64,000 nucleotides of DNA from Rufibacter roseus (GTDB lineage Bacteria > Bacteroidota > Bacteroidia > Cytophagales > Hymenobacteraceae), in contig NZ_LRML01000007.1 in NCBI RefSeq assembly GCF_001647285.1, positions 1 to 64,000 on the forward strand. The letters run 5' to 3'. Below are positions 44,215 to 53,294 of the stretch, one piece after another. The position numbers and the translations under genes are program-made. The stretch's first letter is position 1, and each line of letters begins with the position of its first letter. The notes below the pieces were generated by a model. That model was not told where the DNA came from, ran no database searches, and saw nothing but the letters and a program-made list of their open reading frames with translations.

Positions 44215-45342
44215 ATGACAAACAAAACCTGGCTTGCCGTCTGCTTTTTAGCTTTAGCATTTGGCTGCGTCAACACGAAAAATGAAACAGCCGAGCCTAC
44301 TCTTAAATCGGTGTACCAGAATGATTTTGTAGTAGGTGCCGCCCTTAATTACAGGCAGGCATTAGGGCAAGATCCGCAGGCCGAGGCTATCGTTGCCAAG
44401 CATTTCAGCACCATCAGCCCTGAAAACCTGCTGAAGTGGGGGCCAGTACACCCTCAGCCAAACGAGTACAACTTTAAGCTCGCTGATGCCTATGTGGCCT
44501 TGGGCGAAAAGTACAATCAGTTTATAGTGGGGCACGCCCTGGTATGGCACCAGCAGACACCTGATTGGTTATTTGAGAACGGACAAGGCCAGCCTGCCAG
44601 CAAAGAACAGTTGCTGCAGCGCATGGAAGAGCATATAGCCACCGTTGCCGGCCGGTACAAAGGCCGCATTAACGGCTGGGATGTTGTGAATGAAGCCTTA
44701 AACGATGACGGCACCCTGCGCGAAAGCAAGTGGTACAAAATAACCGGCGAAGAATACTTAGAGAAAGCTTTTGCCGCCGCCCGCAAAGCCGACCCTAACT
44801 GTGAGCTGTACTACAATGATTACAACATGTGGAAACCTGCTAAGCGGGACGGAGCCATCCGATTGGTGCAAAGCCTGAAAGCAAAAGGATTAAAAGTAGA
44901 CGGTATTGGTATGCAGGGGCACTGGGGGCTGGAATCTCCTTCCATTCAACAGATTGAAGAAAGTATTGTAAAGCTTTCCGCCCACGGCAAAGTGATGATT
45001 ACCGAGTTGGATATTGACGTATTACCGAACCCCAGCAACCGCAACGGTGCAGACATTGATGCTACCTTTGATTTCGATGCCAAATATAACGTGTACACGA
45101 ACGGCCTGCCTGAAGAGGTGCAGCAGAAACTAGCTAACCGCTATGCAGAAATTTTTGCTCTGTTCCGCAAGCACCAGGACAAAATAAGCCGCGTCACTTT
45201 CTGGGGCGTAACCGACGCCGATTCATGGCTGAATGACTGGCCAATTAAAGGCCGAACCAGCTACCCATTGGTGTTTGACCGCCAGTACAATGCTAAACCA
45301 GCTTTAAACGCTATTATTCAAACAGGGCAAACGAAAAAGTAA
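44215..45342 (+). CDS. GH10 endo-beta-1,4-xylanase, lipoprotein
   Basis: The 375-residue lipoprotein (lipid cysteine C18 in ALAFGC) carries a single GH10 catalytic domain. The acid/base is E160 in GWDVVNEALNDDG and the nucleophile E264 in MITELDIDVLPNP. HALVWHQQTPDWLF and YNDYNMW are GH10 subsite motifs. It would cut the xylan backbone at the cell surface or in the periplasm; the residues after the cysteine (VNTKNETAE) lack a strong acidic export signal, so a periplasmic location is possible. It belongs to the plus-strand xylan genes. No carbohydrate-binding insertion is present. Confidence 0.94.
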   Translation: MTNKTWLAVCFLALAFGCVNTKNETAEPTLKSVYQNDFVVGAALNYRQALGQDPQAEAIVAKHFSTISPENLLKWGPVHPQPNEYNFKLADAYVALGEKYNQFIVGHALVWHQQTPDWLFENGQGQPASKEQLLQRMEEHIATVAGRYKGRINGWDVVNEALNDDGTLRESKWYKITGEEYLEKAFAAARKADPNCELYYNDYNMWKPAKRDGAIRLVQSLKAKGLKVDGIGMQGHWGLESPSIQQIEESIVKLSAHGKVMITELDIDVLPNPSNRNGADIDATFDFDAKYNVYTNGLPEEVQQKLANRYAEIFALFRKHQDKISRVTFWGVTDADSWLNDWPIKGRTSYPLVFDRQYNAKPALNAIIQTGQTKK

Positions 45343-45453
45343 CATCTTTGCTAGTCGCAAGAAATAGTACTGCCCAGAAAAGAAGAACAACATACAGCCA
45401 CTCATTGGTCTTAAAAAACAATTCTTTCTCATAATCTCACTAACTAATAAACA

Positions 45454-46551
45454 ATGAAGAAACAAATGGTTAAACGCTCTGCCTTCGCCTTCATGGCAGT
45501 AGCGGCACTGGCCTCGGGTTGCCAGAAAGCAGAAAACAATTCAGAGACCGCTACGCAAGAGCAAAACAACACCTCTGAGAAGAAATACTTGTCCCAGCCA
45601 CTGGTATCAGATATTTATACCGCAGACCCTTCGGCTCATGTATTCAACGGTAAGATCTACATATACCCGTCGCATGACATTGAGGCAGGCACTCCTGAAA
45701 ATGACAACGGCGACCATTTTGACATGCGTGACTACCACGTATTTTCTATGGACAGTGTAGGCGGCAAAATCACTGATCATGGTGTTGCCTTAGACATCAA
45801 AGACATTCCGTGGGCAGGCCGCCAGCTGTGGGCTCCGGACGCTGCGCACAAAAACGGCACATATTACCTGTACTTCCCAGTAAAGGATAAGCAAGACATC
45901 TTCCGGATTGGGGTAGCCACCAGCACCTCTCCTTCTGGACCGTTCAAGCCGCAGCCAGAGCCAATTCCGGGCAGCTTTAGCATTGACCCAGCGGTGTTCA
46001 CCGATACTGACGGCACCTCTTACATGTACTTTGGAGGTATCTGGGGTGGTCAGTTGCAACGCTGGCAGACAGGCAAATATGATTCTACCGCGGCGCCTGA
46101 GCCATCTGGTAACGTGGCAGCCTTAACTCCTAAAATGGCCAAGTTAAGTTCAGACATGTTAACCTTTGACGGGCCTGTGAAAGATGTAGTGCTTTTAGAC
46201 AAAGAAGGCAAGAAGATCATGGCCGATGACCATGACAAGCGTTTCTTTGAAGCTGCCTGGGTACACAAGTACAACGGGAAATACTACTTCTCTTACTCTA
46301 CCGGTGACACACACTTCATCAACTACGCCATTGGTGATTCTCCGGCTGGTCCATTTACGTATCAGGGGGTATTGCTGAATCCGGTTGAAGGCTGGACTAA
46401 CCACCATTCAATTGCGGAGTTTAAAGGCAAGTGGTATTTATTCTACCATGACACCCAGCTGTCAGGCAAAACGCACCTGAGAAACATTAAAATGACAGAA
46501 CTGAAGCATCGATCAGACGGCACCATAGAAACCATCAACCCAATGCTTTAG
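45454..46551 (+). CDS. GH43 beta-xylosidase/arabinofuranosidase, lipoprotein
   Basis: The 365-residue lipoprotein (C23 in LASGC) has a compact GH43 five-bladed domain and no extra C-terminal sandwich. Catalytic positions: Asp in IYTADPSAHVFNGKIY, modulating Asp in SIDPAVFTDTDG, acid Glu in DKRFFEAAWVHKYNG. APDAAHKNGTYYLYFPVKD is typical of the subfamily acting on xylo-oligosaccharides. Unlike the GH43 gene at 33428-35144 it is intact and could cover for it. It is the next gene after GH10, 111 bases apart, and is followed by a palindrome and a terminator. Confidence 0.9.
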   Translation: MKKQMVKRSAFAFMAVAALASGCQKAENNSETATQEQNNTSEKKYLSQPLVSDIYTADPSAHVFNGKIYIYPSHDIEAGTPENDNGDHFDMRDYHVFSMDSVGGKITDHGVALDIKDIPWAGRQLWAPDAAHKNGTYYLYFPVKDKQDIFRIGVATSTSPSGPFKPQPEPIPGSFSIDPAVFTDTDGTSYMYFGGIWGGQLQRWQTGKYDSTAAPEPSGNVAALTPKMAKLSSDMLTFDGPVKDVVLLDKEGKKIMADDHDKRFFEAAWVHKYNGKYYFSYSTGDTHFINYAIGDSPAGPFTYQGVLLNPVEGWTNHHSIAEFKGKWYLFYHDTQLSGKTHLRNIKMTELKHRSDGTIETINPML

Positions 46552-46590
46552 CTGTTTTAGGCCTGTTTTTCAGAAATCAGCCTTAAATTA
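46551..46590. repeat. long intergenic palindrome (degenerate family member)
   Basis: GCTGTTTTAGGCCTG is followed by ATCAGCCTTAAATTAAGC. It begins at the stop codon of the GH43 gene. Confidence 0.65.
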
Positions 46591-46860
46591 AGCTTTACTT
46601 CTTCCGCCTGAACCACCTAAATCACTTGGGAAGTTCAGGCGGTTTTGTTTCTCCAGGTTATAATCTAGGAACAGAGGGTTCACTAATTCATCGACTGAAG
46701 GAAGGGTTGGCTCAAAAGAACTTCTATAAAGAGGAATTTATACCTTTTTCATATATTGAAACAAAATTAAACTAATGTGCTGTCAACTCTGTTTCTGCAC
46801 AAACATCTTCTGTCTTCCGTAGCGTCTGCTCCTGTAGCCAGTACAATCTTACATCATAAC
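46552..46860. other. intergenic between GH43 and small lipoprotein
   Basis: Holds a palindrome copy and a terminator, then about 200 bases with no recognisable promoter or gene. A frame open from 46777 is an upstream extension of the lipoprotein gene and is not supported. Confidence 0.5.
46604..46650 (+). terminator. rho-independent terminator after GH43
   Basis: CCGCCTGAAC and GTTCAGGCGG form a perfect 10-bp stem followed by TTTTGTTT. Confidence 0.8.
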
Positions 46861-47250
46861 ATGAAAAAAGCTTCTTATCTTTTAATTTCTGCTTCCCTTC
46901 TGTTTGTATTCGGATGCTCAGAAAGCAAAACCACTAGTACAGAGAACAGCGCACCAGTAACTCCGGCAGCAGCTACCGTACCAGGTCAACCTACAGCTAC
47001 CCAACCCGCACCTAGTACCGCTTTAAACCCACCGCACGGAGAGCCAGGTCACCGCTGCGAAATTCCGGTTGGTGCGCCTTTGAACTCACAGCCCAGCACA
47101 AATTCTCAGTTGCCTCCGGCACCAGCCTTGGCCGCGCCAGTTTTCACCCCACCGCCAGCACAAGGGGCTACGGCAGCCGGCACTAACCCTCCGCACGGGC
47201 AGCCGGGCCATGATTGTTCTATTCCAGTGGGTGCACCTTTGAGTAAATAA
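46861..47250 (+). CDS. small lipoprotein with duplicated PHGxPGHxCxIPVGAPL motif
   Basis: The 129-residue lipoprotein (C19 in LFVFGC) consists of a Pro/Ala/Thr/Ser-rich, probably disordered chain carrying two copies of a short motif, NPPHGEPGHRCEIPVGAPL and NPPHGQPGHDCSIPVGAPL. Each has two His and one Cys, which could bind a metal. I have seen this motif in other Bacteroidota lipoproteins but know of no function. ATG 46861 is the natural start; 46777 would add an implausible leader. It lies between terminators and so is transcribed on its own. A link to xylan use is positional only. Confidence 0.75.
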   Translation: MKKASYLLISASLLFVFGCSESKTTSTENSAPVTPAAATVPGQPTATQPAPSTALNPPHGEPGHRCEIPVGAPLNSQPSTNSQLPPAPALAAPVFTPPPAQGATAAGTNPPHGQPGHDCSIPVGAPLSK

Positions 47251-47576
47251 GATTTTGGTCTACTTCTTTCAAGCACATAAATGGCTGAAAGAGTCATAAA
47301 CTACTTAACATACCCTTACAACAAAAGCCCCTGCAATAGGGGCTTTTGCTTTTGCCCCCTTTGCCACTTAATCTCCTTCTGAAAGCCTACAACAGACCTT
47401 ACTTCTGTTTCTCCAGAAAGATAGGTAAATGGGTTATTACTCTTCGCCTAATTTCTACTATTTGGTTGTGGTATAATTTTCTGAAGGCTGTTCATCATTC
47501 TTATTGTCTTTGTTTGAAAATTCATCGTTAAAGATAGGAAACCTGTTTTGAACCTGATTTCAAATACAAGACACCT
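47251..47576. other. intergenic between small lipoprotein and GH2
   Basis: Contains the terminator at 47322-47352. The remaining AT-rich 220 bases show no gene and no clear TANNTTTG promoter for GH2. Confidence 0.5.
47322..47352 (+). terminator. rho-independent terminator after small lipoprotein
   Basis: CAAAAGCCCC and GGGGCTTTTG pair around a short loop, followed by CTTTTGCC. Confidence 0.8.
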
Positions 47577-49445
47577 ATGAGTACTAAACCATTTAACCTT
47601 AGCACCACCGAAAGCTTTCAAGAATCTGCTGCTGCCAAAAGTGCCCAAAACCCACTCCCGCGGGCCATCATCAGACCCAATACCTACTTTCTACTAGATG
47701 GCGAATGGAATTTTGCCGTCGATCCTAATGACCGCGGATTGCAAGATGGCTGGTACTTGGGTCATAAATATGAACACAAGGCGAACTGGCCAGGATCAGT
47801 GGAAGAGCACATGGCCGCCGCTAAAAACCAACAGCTAGACCAACTGCAGAAACCTGCCTGGCAAGACAAAGTGGTGGTTTGGTATGAACGGGAATTTAAA
47901 CGGCCAGAACGAGAGGAAAACACAGGCACCTCCATGTTTCAGATTACTTTTGGAGCCTGTGGTTATGAAACAAGGGTATGGTTAAACGGCAGGCTTCTCA
48001 AAACCGTAGACGGCGACGAAGTGCATTACGGCGAGTACACGTCTTTTTCTTATGAGCTTAATGAAGAGCATTTACTGCCGGTCAACTGGCTCACGGTGCG
48101 TATTGCTGATACCATGGACGCAGAGATCCCCAGAGGAAAGCAGGAGTCTCACGTGTACAAACGCGGTGGTATTTGGTACCAAACCTATACCGGCGCTGTG
48201 CGCAGCGTATGGCTGGAGACAGTAGAACGTAACCGACTGCGTTCGCGCATTGGGGTACAAAGCATTATTGAAGACTCTATGGTGCGTTTCAATTTCACAT
48301 CGCGCATACATGACCCCGGAATGTATACCCTTCGGCTCAATGTGTATGAACGCGAAGGCGCCACTTCCACCATTCCGCTGGCCACCGCTGAGTATCCGCT
48401 GAGACTGGAAGCAGGGCAAAAGCAGCAGTACGTAGTCATGGAGGTGCCAGGGGCGCAACTATGGTGTCCGGAAAATCCGCATTTGTACCGCATTGTGGCG
48501 CAACTTATTGACGCCAATGGCTATTCTGCCGAAATAGAGGGGCACTTTGGCATGCGCAAAATTGAATCACGCGGCCGGCACATCTACCTGAACAACCAGG
48601 AAATTTACATAGACGGTATTTTGTACCAGCCCGGCACTGCCACCTATGACGAGATGCGGCGCCACATGTACGCCATGAAAAAACTAGGTTGCAACTTGGT
48701 ACGTGTGCACATTGCGGGTGTAGACCCCCGCATTTATAACCTAGCCGATGAAATAGGTCTCTTGCTTTGGGTGGAAGTACCAAGCCCCCACAGCTCCACC
48801 CAAAGAAGCCGTGAGAACCACTGGGCAGAGCTACAGCGCATGCTGGCCCTAATAGAAACAAACCCATCGGTAATTATCTGGAGCTTGTACAACGAAGACT
48901 GGGGCGCGCAAGACATTGCCACTAATCCAGCCACCCGCCAGTACATTATGGATACCTTCCATTATATGAAAATTAGGTACCCTCAGTTTTTGGTAGTGGA
49001 CAACGACGGCTGGCAGCACATTTCATTTGAAGGTAAGTTGAAGTCTGACCTACTCACAGCTCACCTGTACACCCCGGAACTGGAGCGCTGGAAAGAGGTT
49101 CTTGATCAACTCTGTGCCGGACAAATGGAGGGCGTAGCCGCGTTTCCGTTGGTAGTAGGCGACCAATATTTTTACCGCGGGCAGGCACCGTTGATCGTGA
49201 GCGAGTGGGGCGGTTTTGGCTTCTCTGACTACGGCGGACCTAATGATCTAAATGAGCGGGCAGAGCGTATAGCACAGTTCAAAAAAGAGATGCGCAAACG
49301 CCCTATTGCCGGTGATGTCTATACACAGGCCACTAACATTGAAGATGAACGCAACGGAATTATTGACCCACACACGGGAGAGCTTGATGTACCTGCCGGA
49401 ATACTTGACTCACGCAACACTGATGGCAACAAGTGTACCGGCTGA
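47577..49445 (+). CDS. GH2-family glycoside hydrolase without signal peptide
   Basis: The 622-residue protein has the GH2 domain order: jelly-roll sugar-binding domain (about 30-220, PNTYFLLDGEWNFAVDP ... GGIWYQTYTGAVRSVWLE), Ig-like domain (about 220-330) and TIM barrel. The acid/base is E440 in IIWSLYNEDWG and the nucleophile E543 in LIVSEWGGFGF. No signal peptide or lipobox is present, so it probably acts on imported oligosaccharides. The NxKG glucuronate-recognition motif of beta-glucuronidases was not seen, so the substrate is open (galactoside, glucuronide or arabinoside). It is separated from the xylan genes by terminators. Confidence 0.86.
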   Translation: MSTKPFNLSTTESFQESAAAKSAQNPLPRAIIRPNTYFLLDGEWNFAVDPNDRGLQDGWYLGHKYEHKANWPGSVEEHMAAAKNQQLDQLQKPAWQDKVVVWYEREFKRPEREENTGTSMFQITFGACGYETRVWLNGRLLKTVDGDEVHYGEYTSFSYELNEEHLLPVNWLTVRIADTMDAEIPRGKQESHVYKRGGIWYQTYTGAVRSVWLETVERNRLRSRIGVQSIIEDSMVRFNFTSRIHDPGMYTLRLNVYEREGATSTIPLATAEYPLRLEAGQKQQYVVMEVPGAQLWCPENPHLYRIVAQLIDANGYSAEIEGHFGMRKIESRGRHIYLNNQEIYIDGILYQPGTATYDEMRRHMYAMKKLGCNLVRVHIAGVDPRIYNLADEIGLLLWVEVPSPHSSTQRSRENHWAELQRMLALIETNPSVIIWSLYNEDWGAQDIATNPATRQYIMDTFHYMKIRYPQFLVVDNDGWQHISFEGKLKSDLLTAHLYTPELERWKEVLDQLCAGQMEGVAAFPLVVGDQYFYRGQAPLIVSEWGGFGFSDYGGPNDLNERAERIAQFKKEMRKRPIAGDVYTQATNIEDERNGIIDPHTGELDVPAGILDSRNTDGNKCTG

Positions 49446-49469
49446 TACTAAACTTAGCCTCTAAAGTCT

Positions 49470-49513
49470 TTCTGTTTTAGGCCTGTTTTATAAAAAACAG
49501 GCCTAAAACAGAA
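49470..49513. repeat. long intergenic palindrome (best family member)
   Basis: TTCTGTTTTAGGCCTGTTTT and AAAACAGGCCTAAAACAGAA are exact inverted repeats separated by four bases. It lies between the GH2 and UlaG-like genes and serves as the reference copy. Confidence 0.92.
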
Positions 49514-49587
49514 GTAGACCTTCTCCTGTTGCTACTATAGAATTTTTTAATCCATAAAATCATCCAAACCAGAAACCAATTATATCT

Positions 49588-50346
49588 ATGAAAAAAATTT
49601 TAACTCTGTTCCTGAGCCTTATCTTAATGGCTACTCAGGCTCAAAACAACGCCTCTGACAGAATAGAGACGAACAAGGGTCCCCTCCACATTCAGCCTAT
49701 CCTGCATGGTTCTCTGGCAATGAAATGGAACGGTAAAAACATATTAGTTGACCCTTACGGTGGCCCAGAGCTATACAAAAGCGTAAATAAGCCAGACCTA
49801 ATTCTCCTCACTGATATTCACCCTGACCATCTCGATAAGAAAACCCTTGCCGGCATTAACACCTCACAAGCGGTAATAGTAGCGCCTCAAGCAGTAGCAG
49901 AACAACTTCCGGCTGAGTTGAAAAACCAGGTAGTGGTGCTGCGAAACGGCGACATGTCCAGCCAATTTGATATCACCATAAAGGCCATACCTATGTACAA
50001 CCTGCCTGAGGCAGCAGATGCCATGCACACCAAAGGCCGGGGGAACGGGTATTTGCTGAGCATTGGCGGTAAGAATATCTATATCTCCGGAGACACAGAA
50101 GACATTCCTGAAATGCGTGCTCTTGAAAACATAGACGTTGCCTTTGTCAGCATGAACCTACCCTACACCATGGACATTGAGCAGGCGGCATCAGCGGTGT
50201 TAGAATTTCAGCCTAAGGTAATTTACCCTTACCACTACCGTGGAAAAGACGGTTTAAGTGATGTAGCTGCTTTCAAGCAAAAAGTCAACGCCGGTAATGA
50301 CAAAATAGAGGTTAGGTTAAGGAAGTGGTACCCTGAGAAAAAATAA
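49588..50346 (+). CDS. UlaG-like metallo-beta-lactamase-fold hydrolase, exported
   Basis: The 252-residue protein has a signal peptide (cleavage after ATQA, about residue 18) and a UlaG-like metallo-beta-lactamase fold: LLTDIHPDHLDKK (H-x-D-H motif), NILVDPYGG, an aspartate in YISGDTEDIPEM and a late histidine in YPYHYRGKDG. Members hydrolyse phosphodiesters or lactones, but this exported branch of Bacteroidota is uncharacterised. The substrate cannot be named. It follows the GH2 gene after a palindrome and ends at a strong bidirectional terminator. Confidence 0.84.
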   Translation: MKKILTLFLSLILMATQAQNNASDRIETNKGPLHIQPILHGSLAMKWNGKNILVDPYGGPELYKSVNKPDLILLTDIHPDHLDKKTLAGINTSQAVIVAPQAVAEQLPAELKNQVVVLRNGDMSSQFDITIKAIPMYNLPEAADAMHTKGRGNGYLLSIGGKNIYISGDTEDIPEMRALENIDVAFVSMNLPYTMDIEQAASAVLEFQPKVIYPYHYRGKDGLSDVAAFKQKVNAGNDKIEVRLRKWYPEKK

Positions 50347-50377
50347 TAGCGCCTCCTATTAAAGCTTACTTATAGAT

Positions 50378-50420
50378 AAAAAAAGGCCGCCTTGCAGTTT
50401 TGCAAGGCGGCCTTTTTTTT
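50378..50420. terminator. bidirectional terminator between convergent genes
   Basis: AAAAAAAGGCCGCCTTGCA pairs perfectly with TGCAAGGCGGCCTTTTTTT, with A- and T-runs on both sides. It serves the UlaG-like gene (plus) and the disordered protein gene (minus). Confidence 0.9.
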
Positions 50421-50437
50421 AATGCTTCCGCACAAAT

Positions 50438-50809
50438 CTAGATACGCTTGTATTCATTGTCTGAAGGTTCGGTGTCATCACTTCCCAAAGGTTGGTCAGT
50501 GCTTCTGACTCCGTTCACACTGCCATCCATTTCTTGGTAGCTGCCTTCATACTCAAAACCAGGCCCTTGCGCAAAAGACTCTTTTTCAGTGTGGTCATTG
50601 GCGCCATAACCGGTAATTTCATTACCGCCTATATGCAGGTTCTCCAGTTTATCTTTCTGGTCATTCCGTTCAGTTTCTCCATTTAACCCTATGTTGCGCT
50701 TGGCGGTAGGGTCTGGGTGATTTCCTGGTGCGTTACGTTGGTGGGTTTCGTCGTTTAGACTTTGTGGTCTGCTGTCAGCAGCGTGGTTATCTTTATCTTT
50801 TATAGCCAT
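50438..50809 (-). CDS. small hydrophilic, probably disordered protein
   Basis: The 123-residue product has no hydrophobic stretch and is rich in Asp, Glu, Asn, Gly and Lys (for example NAPGNHPDPTAKRNIGLNGE and GGNEITGYGANDHTEKES). I recognise no domain. Similar short acidic proteins in Bacteroidota are often annotated as hypothetical and sometimes linked to desiccation or stress; that is only analogy. ATG 50809 (MAIKDKDN) is preferred over 50842. It converges on the UlaG-like gene across a shared terminator. Confidence 0.65.
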   Translation of the reverse strand: MAIKDKDNHAADSRPQSLNDETHQRNAPGNHPDPTAKRNIGLNGETERNDQKDKLENLHIGGNEITGYGANDHTEKESFAQGPGFEYEGSYQEMDGSVNGVRSTDQPLGSDDTEPSDNEYKRI

Positions 50810-50946
50810 AGTTGTAATGCTTAGTTTGTAAGGTTTACGCATTGCAGCTAAGCTGGTTTAAAAGAGCCCGTTAAACGAACGCATAAGATGGTTTAACTTC
50901 AAGTGCTTCTTGTTAAAAGATGCCAGCAATCAGAAAGCAGGGTGAG

Positions 50947-51276
50947 TTATTTCTTTTTCCCCTTGCCTTTGTTCTTCTTCCCTTTTTGATTGCCTTGGCC
51001 CTTATTCTTCTTTTTTTGTTGACCTGGAGCAAACGCTTTGGCAGACTGATGACCATGTACTTTCTTCGCCTGGCCCGGAGGCATGCCTTCTGTAGAAGGT
51101 TGGGTTCCCGGAATTACAATTCCTCCCGGATATTGCCCTCCCGGATACTGGCTTTTAGATGTTTTAGTAGTAGAAGGAGTGCGCGAGCTACTGGTGTTTT
51201 TAGAGCTGGAGCAGCCTACTGCTCCCACCATAAAAATAAATAGCACGGTTAACTTTAGGTACATTCTATTTTTCAT
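50947..51276 (-). CDS. small lipoprotein with Lys/Gly-rich tail
   Basis: The 109-residue lipoprotein (C22 in VGAVGC) begins with a Ser/Thr-rich linker, then QYPGGQYPGGIVIPG, then MPPGQAKKVHGHQSAKAFAPG and a basic tail of Lys/Gly/Gln. The PPGQAKK...SAK.(Y/F)APGQ pattern recurs in short Bacteroidota proteins of unknown role, some carrying misleading quinol-oxidase names. The tail could bind acidic polymers such as LPS or DNA; this is speculation. It is followed at 105 bases by the disordered protein gene on the same strand. Confidence 0.65.
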   Translation of the reverse strand: MKNRMYLKLTVLFIFMVGAVGCSSSKNTSSSRTPSTTKTSKSQYPGGQYPGGIVIPGTQPSTEGMPPGQAKKVHGHQSAKAFAPGQQKKKNKGQGNQKGKKNKGKGKKK

Positions 51277-51540
51277 GAAAATAAATTTAGTGATGTAAAA
51301 TTAGCAAAGCTTGAGCTAAAGCAACTATAAGACCAAAAATAGAAGCGCATTTACTACAAGCATTGGTTAAGCATTTGGAGGTTCTATTTTCAGTACTAGA
51401 CCTACGGAATTTATTTTCAGCAATTTCTCTGCACAAAACGGTAATAGGCACTGGTTTCGATCATTTTAATTGGTTTCAGATTAAATCAGTTCCTAATTTT
51501 ACAGATCTACTCCTTTGAATTTTGACTTGTTTATGGGAGA

Positions 51541-52002
51541 ATGGGAATTTATAAAACGTTAACTGGAGCCTCTGACATGACTAGAACTGAGCTTAAAAAG
51601 CCAAACGGCGATGTTTTTCTTATAGCTGAACGTGCCGCAGACAATTCTTACATCCATGCCCAGTGGATTGGCATTCAGACGCTAGAGACGGTTATGCAAG
51701 GCGGTAGTTTCTATATTAAAATGATAGAAGAGCAGCCTTGTGCGCGGCTCCTGAACAACCACAAAGAATTGATTGGTCCTTGGGATATCGCTCAGGAATG
51801 GATAGTATCTTACTGGACTCCGAAGGTGATGGAACTAGGCTTGCGGTTTATGGCACAGGTGTTGGCACCCGGTGTATACGGTCAAATGTCTTTTCATCAG
51901 CTGCACCAGCACATCAGCGACAAGTTTGAAATAAAGATGTTTGACGACGTGGCACCGGCCAAGGAGTGGCTTCTGACGGTGAAAAGCAGGGCGCAAACCT
52001 AA
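51541..52002 (+). CDS. hypothetical protein, possibly STAS/SpoIIAA-like
   Basis: The 153-residue soluble protein has the alternating strand-helix pattern of STAS-type domains of Bacteroidota (SYIHAQWIGIQTLETVMQGG, then ARLLNNHKELIGPWDIAQEW, then VYGQMSFHQLHQHISDKFEIKMFDDVAPAKEWL). The last segment resembles the ending of SpoIIAA-like proteins, in which a residue change at a helix follows a (F/Y)xD turn. That assignment is by eye and uncertain. ATG 51541 is used; ATG 51577 is also possible. It is a single gene converging on the reductase. Confidence 0.65.
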   Translation: MGIYKTLTGASDMTRTELKKPNGDVFLIAERAADNSYIHAQWIGIQTLETVMQGGSFYIKMIEEQPCARLLNNHKELIGPWDIAQEWIVSYWTPKVMELGLRFMAQVLAPGVYGQMSFHQLHQHISDKFEIKMFDDVAPAKEWLLTVKSRAQT

Positions 52003-52010
52003 ATGATGAC

Positions 52011-52052
52011 TGCGTTTTTGGCGTCATTTTCTAAAATTGGGTCAAAAACAGA
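52011..52052. repeat. long intergenic palindrome (degenerate family member)
   Basis: TGCGTTTTTGGCGTCATTTT is followed by AAAATTGGGTCAAAAACAGA. It lies between convergent genes. Confidence 0.65.
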
Positions 52053-52054
52053 TT

Positions 52055-53101
52055 CTACAGCAACTTCAAGACTACATCTCCGCCAAACGGATAGCCAACG
52101 CAGGTAAGAGTTAACCCTTTTGCCAAGGCTTTTTGAGTAAGCACTTCGTTGTACGACATCCAGACGGAACCCTCCAGACATTGGGCTGCACAGTTGCCGC
52201 ACTTACCTGTCTCGCAGCTGTAGGGCAATGAAATACCTGTTTTTCTGGCAGCCTGTAGAATGGTGTCTGGGTATTGGGTAACAACCTCATACTTTTCGTT
52301 GTGCAGCCACAAGGTTACCCGGTGCGGGTTTGTGTCTGGTGGCAGCACCTTTAGTGTTACCTTCTCTGAATTGAAATTCTCTTGCCAGATTTGCTCGGCT
52401 GGCACGTCCATTTCCCTTAAGCCATACACACAGAGCCTGCGGTAATTTTCTGGACCACAGATGTAACACAGAAGGTCGGCGGCAGGCACAGCAGCATGTT
52501 TACGCACCAATTGCTTAAGAAAACTTTTGTGCAGCCGTGCCTCATCTAACCGTTGAGCATTACTATACAAAAACACCAGTTGGAACTGGTCCGGAAACTG
52601 TTGCGCCAACCGCTCCAAATGTTCTTTATAAATGGTGACTTCCGGAGAGGAGTTACTGTACACCAACAACACGTTCACGGCCTGGTGCGCATACAGCAGA
52701 GTTTTTATTATAGAAAAAATGGGCGTAATTCCGCTGCCTGCCGCCCAACACATCACCTGTTTCTGCCGGAGAGACAGCTCTTGGGGAAGTATGAAAAAGC
52801 CAGATGCCCCAGTGGTTGTTACTACATCGCCTACTTTGGCCTTGTCAACAAGCCATCTGGAGAACACCCCATTCTCAATACGCTTCACCCCAATGGCCAA
52901 CGGTTCTCCCAAATCAGGAGAAGAGATGATAGAATAAGACCTTCGCACTTCCGCTTGGTTCTCCATCATCACCAACGTCAGGTATTGCCCTGCTTCATAA
53001 CGAATGGCGTTGGCGTCTTCCCCCGCAAAAATGAAGGTTTTAAAGCCTGGTACTTCTTCTGTAATATGGGAGATGGTAAGAGAATGGTAAAGAGAGTTCA
53101 T
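52055..53101 (-). CDS. ferredoxin-NAD(P)H reductase-type oxidoreductase with C-terminal 2Fe-2S domain
   Basis: The 348-residue protein has an FAD domain (RRSYSIISSPD, the R-x-Y-S flavin motif near residue 55), an NAD(P)H domain (MCWAAGSGITPIFSIIKTLL) and a plant-type ferredoxin domain at the C-terminus with cysteines in SYSCETGKCGNCAAQC and LTCVGYP. This is the PaaE/HmpX-like layout that passes electrons from NAD(P)H to a partner oxygenase or other acceptor. No oxygenase is next to it, so the partner is unknown. It is transcribed alone, with palindromes on both sides. Confidence 0.9.
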   Translation of the reverse strand: MNSLYHSLTISHITEEVPGFKTFIFAGEDANAIRYEAGQYLTLVMMENQAEVRRSYSIISSPDLGEPLAIGVKRIENGVFSRWLVDKAKVGDVVTTTGASGFFILPQELSLRQKQVMCWAAGSGITPIFSIIKTLLYAHQAVNVLLVYSNSSPEVTIYKEHLERLAQQFPDQFQLVFLYSNAQRLDEARLHKSFLKQLVRKHAAVPAADLLCYICGPENYRRLCVYGLREMDVPAEQIWQENFNSEKVTLKVLPPDTNPHRVTLWLHNEKYEVVTQYPDTILQAARKTGISLPYSCETGKCGNCAAQCLEGSVWMSYNEVLTQKALAKGLTLTCVGYPFGGDVVLKLL

Positions 53102-53185
53102 TGAGTGCTTACTGGTTCCACTTAAATTAACGGAGCCGAGGTTCTTTAGGATGTATAGAATCTACAGGGAATGTTCTAAAAAAAA

Positions 53186-53239
53186 CGCACCTCTGTTTTT
53201 GGCTTGTTTTAGAGAAAACAGACCCAAAACAGAGGTGCG
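53186..53239. repeat. long intergenic palindrome (family member)
   Basis: CGCACCTCTGTTTTTGG and CCCAAAACAGAGGTGCG pair along the whole length. Its outer arms (CGCACCT/AGGTGCG) are unique to this copy. Confidence 0.85.
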
Positions 53240-53294
53240 CAGGTAATGAGAAGGTTGTTCTCAGGAATAACCTTCTAAATAGAACTTTCTTCTG

